From Argopecten irradians (Eukaryota; Mollusca; Bivalvia; Pectinida; Pectinidae), in contig NC_091134.1 of assembly GCF_041381155.1 (NCBI RefSeq), positions 9,642,755-9,706,754 on the forward strand: 64,000 nt of DNA, in the 5' to 3' direction. The notes under the pieces were generated by a model. The model had not been told where the DNA came from, did no database searches, and saw only the letters and a list, made by a program, of their open reading frames with translations. The translations under genes were made by a program, and so were the position numbers. Below, in pieces: positions 13,741 through 24,800 of the stretch (position 1 is its first letter; each line of letters opens with the position of its first letter).

Positions 13741-14221
13741 CTGAAATGTAATAAAAAAAAACAGCACGTATAGTATAGATAATTTTAACTTTTCTTTCGG
13801 GTTATTAACTAAGAAAGACGCTTTATCTTTCGACCTACCCGGTCTTTTCGCATCGTCAGGATAGTGTCATGAGTGCATTTCTATAACGGTCGCAAGAGTA
13901 GACTTTCTGCAACTATATGCTTCAACTTCAACTATATTATTGCCCGTTCTATGTTCTTTCTTGGACCCAACAACTGTTAAAAACACAGTCTAAATGTTTT
14001 CTACTATATATGTAACATGAATGGGGCTTTATGATCGGATATGAACAGCCATGTTCTAGTTTCTCTACGCATGGTAATTATAACTCTCAAGTTCAAGTCA
14101 GTTCCCAGCGAATAAAGGTCTTGGTAACACAGCACCTATACTAAGACACCCATCACATAAGACCTATGACTGAGTCACCTTTTTACCGCACAGGCACAAG
14201 GGTAAGTTCAATGAAAATGAA

Positions 14222-14358
14222 TGTTGTCAAACATTAAAATACGAGATTTGAAAAAAAATTATTAAAAAATCGGGATATGTAATATAAAACAGAGACTCTG
14301 TTTAATTATAGCAAACATCCCGATTCTTTGATAATTTCTCAAATCCCGTTTTTCTGAA
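14222..14358. repeat. Inverted repeat
   Basis: The left arm (ACGAGATTTGA ... AAAAATCGGGATAT) and right arm (ATCCCGATTCTTT ... TCAAATCCCGT) are complementary around an AGAGACTCTGT centre. It is a small foldback element, non-coding. Confidence 0.5.
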
Positions 14359-14506
14359 GAAAAAAAAATCACATAACTGTGATATTTAATCATCAGTCCA
14401 ATCATCAAATACGAAAAATGCATGAAAATATCCATTTTCATTTAACTCGCCCCTTTGCGCACAGGGTGCTTTGGTAAACCTCATTTCTATTACTCGGTTA
14501 CCCCGT

Positions 14507-14924
14507 ACTCGTCGGTATTCACTGTTACAGAAACTATTCACTGTCACGTAAACTATTCACTGCACATCTGATTAGAAACTTTCCTGTGATAGAATCGCAA
14601 AAGTTTGACTAATGTTGCGAGAGAGCTCGAACGCAAATTTAGACGTTTTGTTAAAATGTATAGAAAGGACTAGTATAGGCCTAACAAGTTGTATAGTTCA
14701 TTTGTTGATAACCATCACTCGTCGGTATTCACTGTTACAGAAACTATTCACTGTCACGTAAACTATTCACTGCACATCTGATTAGAAACTTTCCTGTGAT
14801 AGAATCGCGAAAGTTTGACTAATGTTGCGAGAGAGCTCGAACGCAAATTTAGACGTTTTGTTAAAATGTATAGAAAGGACTAGTATAGGCCTAACAAGTT
14901 GTATAATTCATTTGTTGATAACCA
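14507..14924. repeat. Recent 210-bp tandem duplication
   Basis: Two copies, 14507-14716 and 14717-14924, differ at only a couple of positions (for example CGCAAAAG against CGCGAAAG, and ATAGTTCA against ATAATTCA). Each unit itself contains a short internal repeat (AACTATTCACTG). It lies in the intron between arylsulfatase exons 4 and 5. Confidence 0.8.
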
Positions 14925-15359
14925 TTTTTTATTTCTATATAAATGAAGGTATTTATGATAGGTTTATTGACAATAATATATTTTGAAATACATGTAAGAA
15001 ACATTTGTATAAACCGTATATAAATGGATGGATGCTCCGATTTTCCGCCACTCTCATTGGCTAATAGCATATCGACTCGATGTCTATTTTAGAAAGCATA
15101 TTGATTCGCTGTTTCTATTTTTAGAAACACCGAGTCAATATCATCTTTTTGACGTAACACCCGGGTTGATATTCCTATTGTGACGTCACTCCCAAGTTGG
15201 TAGTGCGATTATGACGTCACACTACCCCGACGTCGAGTTCTTCGGGAAGATATAGTTGAGCCATTCTCCACGCATTTCTATTTGAAATAATTATCATATC
15301 TAATAAAAAAGTTAAGGACCTTTGTTTCGGTTCATATGGTATTATACTGCCCTTGTAGA

Positions 15360-15645
15360 ATTTCAAATAATGACCTCGGGCTGCGCCCTCGGTCATTATT
15401 TATTCTACTCGGGCAATATTATAAGACTCTTTCATATGTGGATATGAAGGATAGGGATATTCTACCCGATGGTCACAAAATGTAGTAAAACCCGAGGCTT
15501 GCCGAGGGTTTTGCAACATTTTTTGATCCCGAGGGTAGAATATCCCTATCCTTCATATACACTTATGAAAGAGTATTTTTCTTTCATACCTCGACGTTTT
15601 TATTGCAATTTTACAACTATAATATCCCGCCATTTTGAACATTTT
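15360..15645. repeat. Dispersed repeat with palindrome, copy 2
   Basis: It is almost identical to about 7040-7265: the GGATATGAAGGATAGGGATA palindrome, then GAAAGAGTATTTTTCTTTCA and AATATCCCGCCATTTTGAA. A second short palindrome around 15370-15415 (AATGACCTCGG ... CCTCGGTCATT) precedes it. Confidence 0.6.
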
Positions 15646-15791
15646 TTATAGTAAAACCAGTCAAGTTTGTGCATAAAGTAACATTTTTATATAACATAAC
15701 ATTTCCGGATGAAAATAATAGTCCACTTATTATGGTTAGGATGGTGATATATGATTAAACAAATACAATTGTTACGAAACTGCAAACATAT

Positions 15792-15895
15792 TTGCCGATC
15801 ATGTGAGTTGCATAGCCAAGATCCCTCAGGTACTGTGGCAGGAACTGCATGTCAAGAGGAGAACATACGGCTTGTTCGGGCATGATAACGCGATG
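15792..15895 (-). pseudogene. Arylsulfatase exon 4 with broken splice donor
   Basis: It reads HRVIMPEQAVCSP, then LDMQFLPQYLRDLGYATHM, and must join the next exon after the first two bases of a Lys codon (GK|WHL). The intron then begins AT ATGTTT at 15791-15790 instead of GT ATGTTT. A single G-to-A change from a good GTATGT donor accounts for it. It does not match the U12-type AT-AC donor consensus. Confidence 0.7.
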
Positions 15896-16651
15896 CTACC
15901 AATACAATTATAACTGTGATATTGGAAATAAATAATATCAGCATATGCAAACAAAATCAGGTTTCGTCACTTTTGTCAACTTTCTGTCCGCAGTTAGTAC
16001 CCCGTTATTTTATTTATCTTACAACTGTTACACCTACACCTACTATCAAACTGCACCGATTAAGTAAGTACTGGAATTTTAATCAATAGATATCAATCGG
16101 CCAATAGAAGTTGATTCTAAGATAATGCAATGACGTCGTTTGTGAACTACATGCATCGAATATCTTCTATTGATTCTAACGTCATACGGTCACGCCAAAA
16201 CATTCACCGGAACGGCGGCATACATGTATGTGCGATCTTGGAAACCCCTGCATGAAGTTTAATAATCGGAACTGTAATGCCATGCCGGTTTTATAGTCGC
16301 AAAAAATCCTCTCATTAATGTCATGTAATGGATAAATCTTTTCCGTACGAAAAACCGTTTCTTTCCACCTGAGTAAATAACCGACAATCTGCATTTGATT
16401 TAACGTCACATGCGAATTTCCGTATGAAATATAATACATGATTTGTATTAAACAATAATGATTTATTCCACAACTTGACTTCCCCGTCATCTTGGCTCTT
16501 TTAAGTCCCATACAAAAATCAAACCATACGTATTCCCCACTTAAAGAGACCAACGTACATGCATAAAATTCTGTTTTTGTTAATCGTGTTGAATAAATCT
16601 GCTCCTATATAATTCAAGTTTCTACGGTGACCTTTTTCTCTTGGAAATCAT

Positions 16652-16785
16652 TACACCAGTCAGAGGTAACGTTATTACGTCACGTACACCAGTCAGAGGT
16701 AACATTATTACGTCACGTACAACAATCAGATATAACGTTACAACGTCACGTACACCAATCAGATATAACGTTATATTTACACTTG
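16652..16785. repeat. 33-34-bp tandem repeats with ACGTCA boxes, cluster A
   Basis: Four copies start at 16652, 16686, 16719 and 16752. Each follows the pattern ACACCARTCAGAGGTAACG, then TTATTACGTCACGT. Every unit carries ACGTCA (the CRE half-site TGACGT on the other strand), which may be chance sequence within a satellite. The same unit recurs in cluster B at 18035-18130. Confidence 0.75.
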
Positions 16786-17860
16786 CTAGGCTTGATCACT
16801 ATACTCTAATACTGGCCGATTTTGTTTACCATAACTGCATGGTAACATTGAACTTTGAACTTGCGTATGAAAATGTTCTGTGCAACGTAAAAGGACTACA
16901 GTACTTTTTTTTAAAAAAAGAAACACATGGCTTTTACATTTTGACGCAACATTACGTGTATATTGTTGTTTTTCGTAGAATTTTGGAAAAATCTAAACAA
17001 TATATACATGTTTTATATTTATATATGATTCAAACAATTTTTAAATTAACAATAGTATAAAGAAACGGAAAAATATCCCGACCGGGCCGACGTGCTTTCA
17101 TTTTTGTTAAAAACGATGGGTGTCAAATGTAAACATTACCTATGTGCCTATGTTCGTCCTACGATCGAGTCTTTGGGGTGGACGGGCGTGAGACCCTCTG
17201 ATAGAGCTGAGGTCAGTTATAAACATATCCTCTTGTCTTTGTTCTTTGAGAATTTAATCATGTGTATTATAAAACATGCACCGCTAGTAATCCACGTGTT
17301 GACAGTTACGCGTCACCACAAATACATACAAGTGAAGTTGTTCCATAGATGGCGATGGATCTAAGCGTAGATTATATAATCACATGGCTCCGAAGGATGT
17401 AATATCGTCAAGTCAGACGACAATCTCAAACAAATTTAGCTACTTGAACACTGGTGTTTTGACAACTTCGGAAAACTCCAGTGTGTAAGCGTGCGTCAGC
17501 CTCGCCTCGCTGCACAATAACGGTCACCGAGTTCACACATGTGGCCGTGAGCAAATACTTTATGTTATTACGCTATATATGAACTTTTAAGCAAAATTGA
17601 ATACCTATTTAAAGTTCTGACCTGATTAAATAAGATTATCTCTGAAATTTACTTTGTTTGTCATGTTTATTTTACACTAAAATATTGAACTTTTTTGTCG
17701 TCGCGGATGAATAATTCTACCTTACGTGAAGCGTCATTATTCGCTGTTCAATTGAGTAAGCTCCTCCCACTTTTGACCGACTTTTATTGAATAATTACGT
17801 CACTTTCAAATGACAATTTCATTGCATAAAATATTAATAAAAAGTCGTGCGAGTGTAAAT

Positions 17861-18020
17861 ATAGGGATTGGATTTCGTTTTTATGTTAACCATGCTTGTA
17901 TGGAGCAATTCCTCTAAGAATACATTCTATGGGGCGCGTTAGCGCCCCATATTGAATATATTCTTAGAGGAATTGCTCCATACAAGCATGGTTAACATAA
18001 AAACGAAATCCAATCCCTAT
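17861..18020. mobile_element. Near-perfect 160-bp palindrome (foldback element)
   Basis: Arms of about 75 bp, 17861-17937 and 17944-18020, are almost exactly complementary, from ATAGGGATTGGATTTCG on the left to its complement ending CCAATCCCTAT on the right. The tip is GGGGCGCGTTAGCGCCCC. Such a palindrome is hard to keep by chance and fits a recent miniature foldback transposon. It lies directly beside repeat cluster B. Confidence 0.75.
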
Positions 18021-18026
18021 ATATAA

Positions 18027-18130
18027 CGTCACGTACACCAGTCAGAGGTAACATTATTACGTCACGTACACCAATCAGATATAACGTTACAACGTCACGT
18101 ACACCAATCAGAGGTAACGTTACAACGTCA
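18027..18130. repeat. 33-bp tandem repeats with ACGTCA boxes, cluster B
   Basis: Copies at 18035, 18068 and 18101 carry the same unit as cluster A at 16652 (ACACCARTCAGAGGTAACR, then ACGTCACGT). The two clusters are about 1.4 kb apart with a palindrome beside the second. They may be direct repeats bounding one composite element. Confidence 0.7.
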
Positions 18131-18678
18131 CGTTTAACGTATTAAATGTGATTCAGGTCAATGGAAATGATTTTCACATTGCAGATAAAATCATAAGAAA
18201 TTAAACATACCTGGAGGCCAGCATGGAAAGGATAATATCCGGTCATAAAAGAGTGGCGGGAACTGTAAATTGTATATAAAACAAGGTAAACAAATGACAG
18301 TAGCTGTGTCCTTACTATGACGTGACATCTAATATTACAACTATATTGATACAATCTATCCAAGGAAATACGTACGTAGTGCATTGTTAATGAAGTTTGG
18401 AAACGTTTCAGTGGTTTTAAATATTATGGGAAATTCTGTTAATCCTGCCTTTCGAGACAGAAATTCAAACCGAACATCCTTTATTCTCAACGTTCAGCTT
18501 CTTTTATTTTATTGAATATTATGTTTTAAAAGGGACAACAACATCGGAATAATACAATATACTTGTAATTAAAAGTAGCAGACTCCAAACATCGGTATTT
18601 TGCTTTAATGAAGGACGAAGATGTGATGTCACAATAACCATATGTCAATTAATCTAGACAGTAGATGAATTCACTTAC

Positions 18679-18790
18679 GGACTACATAGCGGTTGAACGT
18701 AAGATTAGTTCAGAATGAGGCCTTCCTCTGCCATTTTATTCAGATTTGGAGTCTTCATATTCGGATTGTTGAATCCAAAGTCATTCCATC
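18679..18790 (-). pseudogene. Arylsulfatase exon 2 with premature stop
   Basis: It continues from exon 1 as GWNDFGFNNP and ends in the active-site region QPLCSP. The codon at 18707-18705 reads TAA where the family has Gln (LNQSYVQPLCSPSR pattern). A single C-to-T change from CAA explains it. The stop falls at residue 64, seven codons before the catalytic Cys, so any product would lack the active site. Confidence 0.85.
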
Positions 18791-19200
18791 CTTTAAAACA
18801 GTACCGGAAATATTATGAAATACGTTTTATTTTCATTCATTTTAACTAAGGCTTAAACAATTCCACAAAATTGGGATATTTGTATCTAGCGTTTTCATAA
18901 AAAAAATGTTATTTTTGACATATGTCGAAATTTCCATAACAAAGGGCTCGTACAGGAATGCCGAATATGTTGCAAGTTCGGTTAAAGATGCATTTAGTCA
19001 AACTCACATCCGGTACCGAAACATATGTTCAGAATGTTTTAATCAATATCGATTGTGACCGAAAATATGTTATCAAATGTGCTCCTTGGTGTCAATTATT
19101 TAATTATCTTCAAGCATTCTGCAGTCTTTCTAATCTGCAAGTAGAGAACTTAAAACAAACATAAACTAAACTGGCAGAATCGTGTTCATATTCTACTTAC

Positions 19201-19306
19201 CCATATCGTCCGCTACAATGAAGACAATATGGGGTGGTTTGGCATTCACTGTAAGAACGATGACTGTGGTGAACAGGCATAGCAATATCAGCCTAAACCC
19301 CATCAT
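19201..19306 (-). pseudogene. Arylsulfatase exon 1: start codon and signal peptide
   Basis: The first codons are two adjacent ATGs (19306-19304 and 19303-19301). They are followed by a hydrophobic stretch rich in Leu, Val and Thr ending in VNA, a typical secretory signal with cleavage before KPPHIVF. The exon ends in codon phase 1 at ATG G|gtaagt. The two adjacent Asp residues in VADDM are the usual sulfatase calcium ligands. This exon itself is intact. Confidence 0.85.
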
Positions 19307-20040
19307 GGAAGTCGCTATATACAAATATGTAGGTAAGTTTCTGAGGCAGTATAATTTGATCGGTGGTGAGTAACCCGCCGATAAAATTTGATAAATGATA
19401 AACGAGACCCATATTCTGATCGCAAGTCCTGCTTCTGTTTACATATTTACAGGTATATTATACGTACGGTTATATCCCCGATGTTAAAGGGGTTTTCTTA
19501 TTATCTTATCATGCTTTATGGAACAATGTTATTTCAGTTTGCTTATTGATGGGAACTTGCTTGCGTAAGACTCTGATACCCTAGTGAATCAGTCTTTTAT
19601 TGCGGGACCCACTCACATGTCAATATCTTACTGTTTGCATACTATTTTCGATGCACACCTTAATTTCTTTCATCTTTTATTCATTTCCTTTTACACCGAC
19701 AGTACGCAAATAGTTTTATACTCAACTAATGTCATATCATTTATTCTATGCACAGCTTAAAGATGCTCCATCGCTGACGAATATTTTTTTTCCTCAATAA
19801 AACACAAAAAACAGACGAATTAGCATTTTTCTTCGGTTACAAAAGTTACTTACTTTACATAATTACTAGCCATGAAATGTTTGAGCTTCTAATTGTATTT
19901 CAAGATAAATTATCAAAAACAATTAATTGCATCCCAAAAGAATTCCATGGGACTATGTTCTATATGGAATGAAGTACTGATTGTGCCTGCACCAAAAGCA
20001 AAACAAATAATTTTATATTGTTTTTTTTTGTGTTATTTAG

Positions 20041-20045
<5 letters not shown>

Positions 20046-20072
<27 letters not shown>

Positions 20073-20074
20073 AT
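20046..20074. repeat. TA dinucleotide microsatellite
   Basis: A pure alternating TA run of about 14 units inside the family A element. A shorter TA run follows at 20231-20248. Confidence 0.9.
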
Positions 20075-20110
20075 GATAAATTTAAAGAAAAATCCTTACG
20101 GACGAAATCT

Positions 20111-20234
20111 ATAAGAAATAAAAAAAAAACAATAACGACTGACTAGTGAGCGCTTTCGCGCCGCCCCATTCAATGAATGAATTGAATGGGGCGAAAGCGC
20201 TCAATAGTCAGTCGTTATTGTTTTTATTTCTTAT
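20111..20234. mobile_element. Palindromic foldback nested in family A element
   Basis: The left arm, ATAAGAAATAAAAA followed by CAATAACGACTGACTA, is complementary to the right arm ending ATTTCTTAT. The arms are about 55 bp around a CATTCAATGAATGAATTG centre. It interrupts the miniature transposon at 19757-20327, so it inserted later. Confidence 0.7.
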
Positions 20235-22249
20235 ATATATATATATACATATATTATTAAAACCAATTATTGTTCAAATGAAGAGTATATAATCACCTAT
20301 GCTTTGTCGTCGGTGGAGCATCTTTAAATCGTGTTTGATACTGTATACAAATGATATTCTTTTCACAATGGAAGCAATGAAGAGAATGATGATAACAATA
20401 AGTAATATCATTATTATTTTATTTACTATTACTTATTTTATTATCATATAACTAATTTTGACAGGGTGAGCATTTTGCAATTCTTAACGTGCACAATCTT
20501 TCTCTTTATTAGTTATGACTTTAAAGTGAATAGTCGGGCAAAGAAAACCAGTCTAAATGCGTTCATTGGCCTTCCAGAAGTTCTCACATATTAATACAAC
20601 GGTCAAGTTCTGCTTAGTTTCCCAGTTCTGACCATTAAAGTAAAGAAAAGTTGAAAGCATTGAAAGCGAGGCTGTGTGGAAATGTAACCACGGACATAGT
20701 GAGCCGGCAGGACGTTTTAGAATTCCCATAATTTAGATAATTTCTTCGTACGCAGACAGATTTTGACGAGATATTTTTATTTTTCCATTTCATAAGAAAT
20801 TATACTGGATACATTCACACCATTTTTACCGACTTTAGCCATCCTTGCCCGACTGTTCACTTTAAACAATAAGTTATTTGAACAGCAATAATTAAAAACA
20901 ATAATCATGGAATTGAAATTCCATAAGCTGTCTCGAAAAGTGCATATTCTGTGGATTAAATCATCTCGACCAAAATGACATTCGGTAAAATCCCTAAATT
21001 ACATGTACATGTGTCAACCCATCTTGTCATACTGCATACGCATATTTCAACTTTCATTTAATTAGAAATGAAACTTCTCCAATTTCATCAATTATCACTG
21101 ATTTATTTATCCCCAATAACTTCTATCATTAGATTTTTATTTTAATTATTCCGAGTTTCTATTTCCGTTGCCATTAACAATTATACAAACGTACAAGGTA
21201 TATATACATGAAGCATCACCTGTAAACAGGGATTTAAGAAAACATCTGTTTCGTTCGTTTGATATGTTTAAAATATCATATTTATTGAGAACCCACAGCT
21301 TTTCACAACTAAAATATCGTATAAAGATATATATAAGTTTTTTTAAAAGTACAACCATCCCATTATTGTCGTGATATATGCACTAAACCTGTATCTATTA
21401 GCGTATCTATTAGCGCCCAGTCGACCTTCAATCGTCAGCCTATAAGGTTATAGATTGATCTGTGATCAACAGTCCACAGTTCCATGATCTAAGCTAAGAA
21501 CAAATATCTAAAATATCGGATTGTCGCTTTTCATTCACAATTATCAATTTTTGCTAATAAGTTTATTTCTCTTATAATGGTTAGGCTACCAGATTGTACC
21601 TACATGTATGTGCTATACGTGGGTTGTTTGCACAGAGTGTGAATACCTGGATATGGGTACCTGAGCACTGTTATTTGCACTCAAGTTTGTGGCGTTGTGT
21701 AATTGTTTTCCCCCATCTTCAGGTAATGTGATAAAATTTTAGAAATATATTTAATGGTATATATAATACTATGAAACCAAATTATTATTTTGTATTGGCA
21801 TTTAGTCAATAAATGCTCTTATCGACAAACAAATATAACGTAGTTGAGTTATTTCTAAGTTATACCTGTTGCTGGGTTGGGTTAAGTCCCAGATGATACA
21901 GATGATATGTGGTTACTGACAAATGACACACTCCATCTTCTAGGTCATGATTCTTTATTCTTTATATATGTACAAGTGTACGTGCGCATAATCCATGAAG
22001 CGTATAAATGCATAAAGGTAGAGTCTGTAACAAGATAAAACAAGACTCATTAAGTACAAGTTCACATTTCAGTAATACATAATAACATAACATTCATATT
22101 AATCATACATACATACAAGATCCCTGTGTAGCCTACAGTATATCAACATCAGATTCACAATATATATAAATAATATTAGAGTTAATCTATTTATAAACTC
22201 CAGAACAACTATTATAAATTCGACTTTACACGAATAGATATAGCTTCTG

Positions 22250-22420
22250 CTATCTATAATAAATACAAGGGGAGACAATCTGTTCCCTCTATAATCTAAA
22301 GTCAGGAGAGACAATTTGTCTCCTCTATACCATATAATATCAGGGGGAGACAATTCGCCCCTTTACAACTATACAATAAATTACTCTCGTCTAAGGGGAG
22401 ATAATCTACCCACTTAGACA
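22250..22420. repeat. Four short GGGGAGACAAT repeats
   Basis: Units starting near 22268, 22305, 22342 and 22394 each read AGGGGAGACAATCTGYCCCCT-like and are themselves partly palindromic (AGGGGAGA ... TCTCCTCT). Spacing is about 37-52 bp. Non-coding. Confidence 0.55.
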
Positions 22421-22440
22421 CTACAACATATAACACTATC

Positions 22441-23170
22441 AATACGTTACACTGGAAGACCATAATGCCTAATTTTGACAGAAATTGCCCTAATTTTCAA
22501 AACAGGCATAATATTGAGAGAAAATGACCTAATAATCAGAAAAAGTCTAATTCTGAACAAACTGGTCTAAAAGTAACCACCATGGTACTAATTTCCATGA
22601 CCCCGGTCTAATATTACAGCAGCGGTCTAATTTTCAATGACGGGTCTAATTTTCAGTGACCGGGTCTAGTTTTCAATGATGGGTCTAATTTTCAGTGACC
22701 GGGTGTAATTTTCAGTGATGGGTCTAATTTTCAGTAACCTGGTCTAATTTTCAGTGATGGGTCTAATTTCCAGTGATGGGTCTAATTTTCAGTGAGCGGT
22801 CTAATTTTCAGTGACCACCGTCTAATATTGCAGCAGTGGTATAATTTTCAGTGACCGGTCTAATTTTCAGTGACCATCGTCTAATATTGCAGCGGTGGTC
22901 TAATTTTCAGTGGCAGGTCTAATTTTATAGTTGTGGTCTAATTTTTAGTGACGAGTCTAATTTTCAGCGACTGGGTCAGATTGTTGTGATGGCCTCAGTC
23001 TAATATTACAGCAATGATCTAATTTAAGCGACCGGGTGGAATTTTGATGATCTCAGTCTAATTTTATTGTGGTGGTCAAATTTTCAGCGACCGGGACTAA
23101 TGTTTGTGACATCAGTCAAATATTATAGAGACGGTCTATCTTGCCGAATCAAATATTTAAGGACCACGTA
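22441..23170. repeat. ~20-bp minisatellite, GGTCTAATTTTCAGTGACC type
   Basis: Roughly thirty or more degenerate copies of GGTCTAATTTTCAGTGACC, cleanest at about 22600-22950, decay at both ends. Variant units read TAATATTGCAGCRGTGGTC. Unit length wobbles between about 17 and 25 bp. Frequent stop codons rule out coding. Confidence 0.85.
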
Positions 23171-24063
23171 CTAGATCTGTCTAATCATTCAAAGGAGTTC
23201 GCTGAAATGTCCTTATTTTGTGTCTTAAAGTTTCTCTACTAGTTTAAATTACACCATTTTCTAAAAAAAAACATCAGTGATTATCTATGTCTTAAAATGA
23301 TATTTGACGGCCGACGAATTACCGTTACTACGTCTATTACCTCGTATCTTAAATTAAAGGTCTAAAATACCGTTACTTTACGTATTCATATACCGGTCAG
23401 TTATTCACAAATACGATATTATTATATTTTGTCGTTATTATGTGATGAACATTAGATTAATTCAGACAAATTAGATAGAAATATTCCATAACCGGGGATG
23501 CGGGAAATGTAATGATATATTTTTTACCGTTTTTAATATTTGTTTTTAAAATAAAATGGTAAAGATTAAAAAAAAAAGTTTAAATGTAGGATATGCTTTT
23601 ATTTTGATGTATGACACTCCTTGGCTTGGATAAAAGAAAAAAAATAGGTGATCTTGCAAAATTTGAATTTTGAATTACTTCAATGAAATTTACAAATAAC
23701 AGAAATAATCCTATTTTACATACATGTATGTATGAAATAAGAAACATGGTACTTTGTATGTCCATAGATATTATAATAATCTATCTAATCGTTAAACAGT
23801 ATATCTTCATTCATATACAGTTAATCTTCATTCAGAGGTCGGACATTTGTGATGAAAGAGACATCTATACTGTTAGTATTTTATATCTAATCGCGTCCAC
23901 TTAATACTTAGGTGATAACAAGCGTTCCTGACGATGATATTTCTGCAGTTACAAAGTTGCCGGTAACGTCTTGTAGATTCTTTAGGGCTGAAAACCACTC
24001 CATTCAAATAACATTACAAAATTTATCGCCAGATATGTAGAGGTTATTCCTTGTTTCTTGATG

Positions 24064-24180
24064 AATACCAGTTTATATTTCATGGAGTGAGGTGGAAATT
24101 TTAATATTTTTTCACGAGTGCGAAGCACCAGTGAAAAATATCAAAATTTCCACCTCACTCCATGAAATATAACTGGTATT
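24064..24180. mobile_element. Palindromic foldback element
   Basis: Arms 24064-24114 (AATACCAGTTTATATTTCAT and on through GGAGTGAGGTGGAAATTTT) and 24131-24180 are near-perfect complements around a GAGTGCGAAGCACC centre. Non-coding. Confidence 0.7.
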
Positions 24181-24800
24181 TTTGTCTTGAAGTCATACCA
24201 AAACTATCAAAAATATGAATTATCACTTGCAATTCTTTTGATGCCAAAGCAAAATAATCAATGACTTTCCAAACAAACCTAAATTTCAATATGGCTTTCC
24301 AAATTGAGCTATTCTCGCTATGATCAAAACAAAAGACATATGCTATTGTTGTATTTGATGATTTTAAATCGAATCATTAAAAAGTGTTATGCGCCATGAT
24401 TTTCACACACGGAAATCGGCAAAAGTATTTTATATATTATTCAGCACCAAACGTTTTGAGATGAATATAGGTTTTAATTTCACAAATCCGTAAGTACACA
24501 GTATTCATAGAGAAACTCCGAAGCTAAGCAATGGTCTAAAAAGTTCAGGCTTATTATAAAGTGACATCTTTGACACCTTTTTACCTTTTCATCTTATTAT
24601 ACTAACAACTTCACAAGCGGATATTTTTCGTAGCCTCTCTATGACTTTGTCAACGGATTATTAACAAAGTAAGTAGGATGTACGTAATGATGTGTAGTTT
24701 GGGATATGTTCCAGATTCATCGATTTGCTTTCCTGATAAGTCTAATTCTCGTTTTGTTAGTTTTGTTCTGTGAAACATGCAAATACCATAAGATCAACTG

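Larger units (their letters stand above)
5808..19306 (-). pseudogene. Arylsulfatase (ARSB/ARSI/ARSJ-like) pseudogene, C-terminus not found
   Basis: Sulfatases hydrolyse sulfate esters in lysosomes or outside the cell, using a formylglycine made from the Cys of a CxPxR motif. Eleven exons read in order on the minus strand: 19201-19306, 18679-18790, 18211-18262, 15792-15895, 13635-13740, 12586-12650, 9912-10013, 9272-9335, 8371-8468, 6297-6433 and 5808-5872. Exon 1 has a signal peptide followed by the metal-binding motif PHIVFIVADDMG. Exons 2-3 give LCSPSR, with the catalytic Cys codon at 18684-18686. Exon 4 gives THMIGK, exon 5 gives PTFRGFDSF, and exons 9-10 give FTAD|NGG then [15 protein letters not shown]. 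Exon 11 gives MHAVDWLPTLVSVGGG. Four defects disable it: an in-frame TAA in exon 2, lost GT donors after exons 4 and 8, and a 1-bp deletion in exon 5. All other junctions are clean GT-AG with matching phase. The family assignment is firm. A recently inactivated copy is more likely than scattered base-call errors, but the errors have not been excluded. Confidence 0.85.
19757..20327 (+). mobile_element. TTAA-flanked miniature transposon (family A) with nested insertion
   Basis: It begins TTAAAGATGCTCCATCG and ends GTCGGTGGAGCATCTTTAA, so the termini are inverted repeats bounded by TTAA on both sides. TTAA could be a target duplication, as in piggyBac-type elements, or part of the repeat. Internal words are shared with copies at 1607, 24801 and 58134. 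A TA microsatellite and a palindrome (20111-20234) lie inside it and are absent from the 58134 copy. No transposase is encoded. Confidence 0.75.

Noticed and set aside
15786..15792. U12-type AT-AC intron after arylsulfatase exon 4
   Set aside because: The sequence ATATGTTT does not match the ATATCCTT donor consensus. A point mutation of a GTATGT donor is simpler.
16182..16553. 123-codon open frame, minus strand
   Set aside because: Composition is not protein-like, there is no family resemblance, and it lies in an intron of the arylsulfatase locus among repeats. I could not link it to flanking exons.
17092..17364. 90-codon open frame, plus strand
   Set aside because: No motif and no splice context. 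It lies between the two 33-bp repeat clusters, so it may be part of a repeat.
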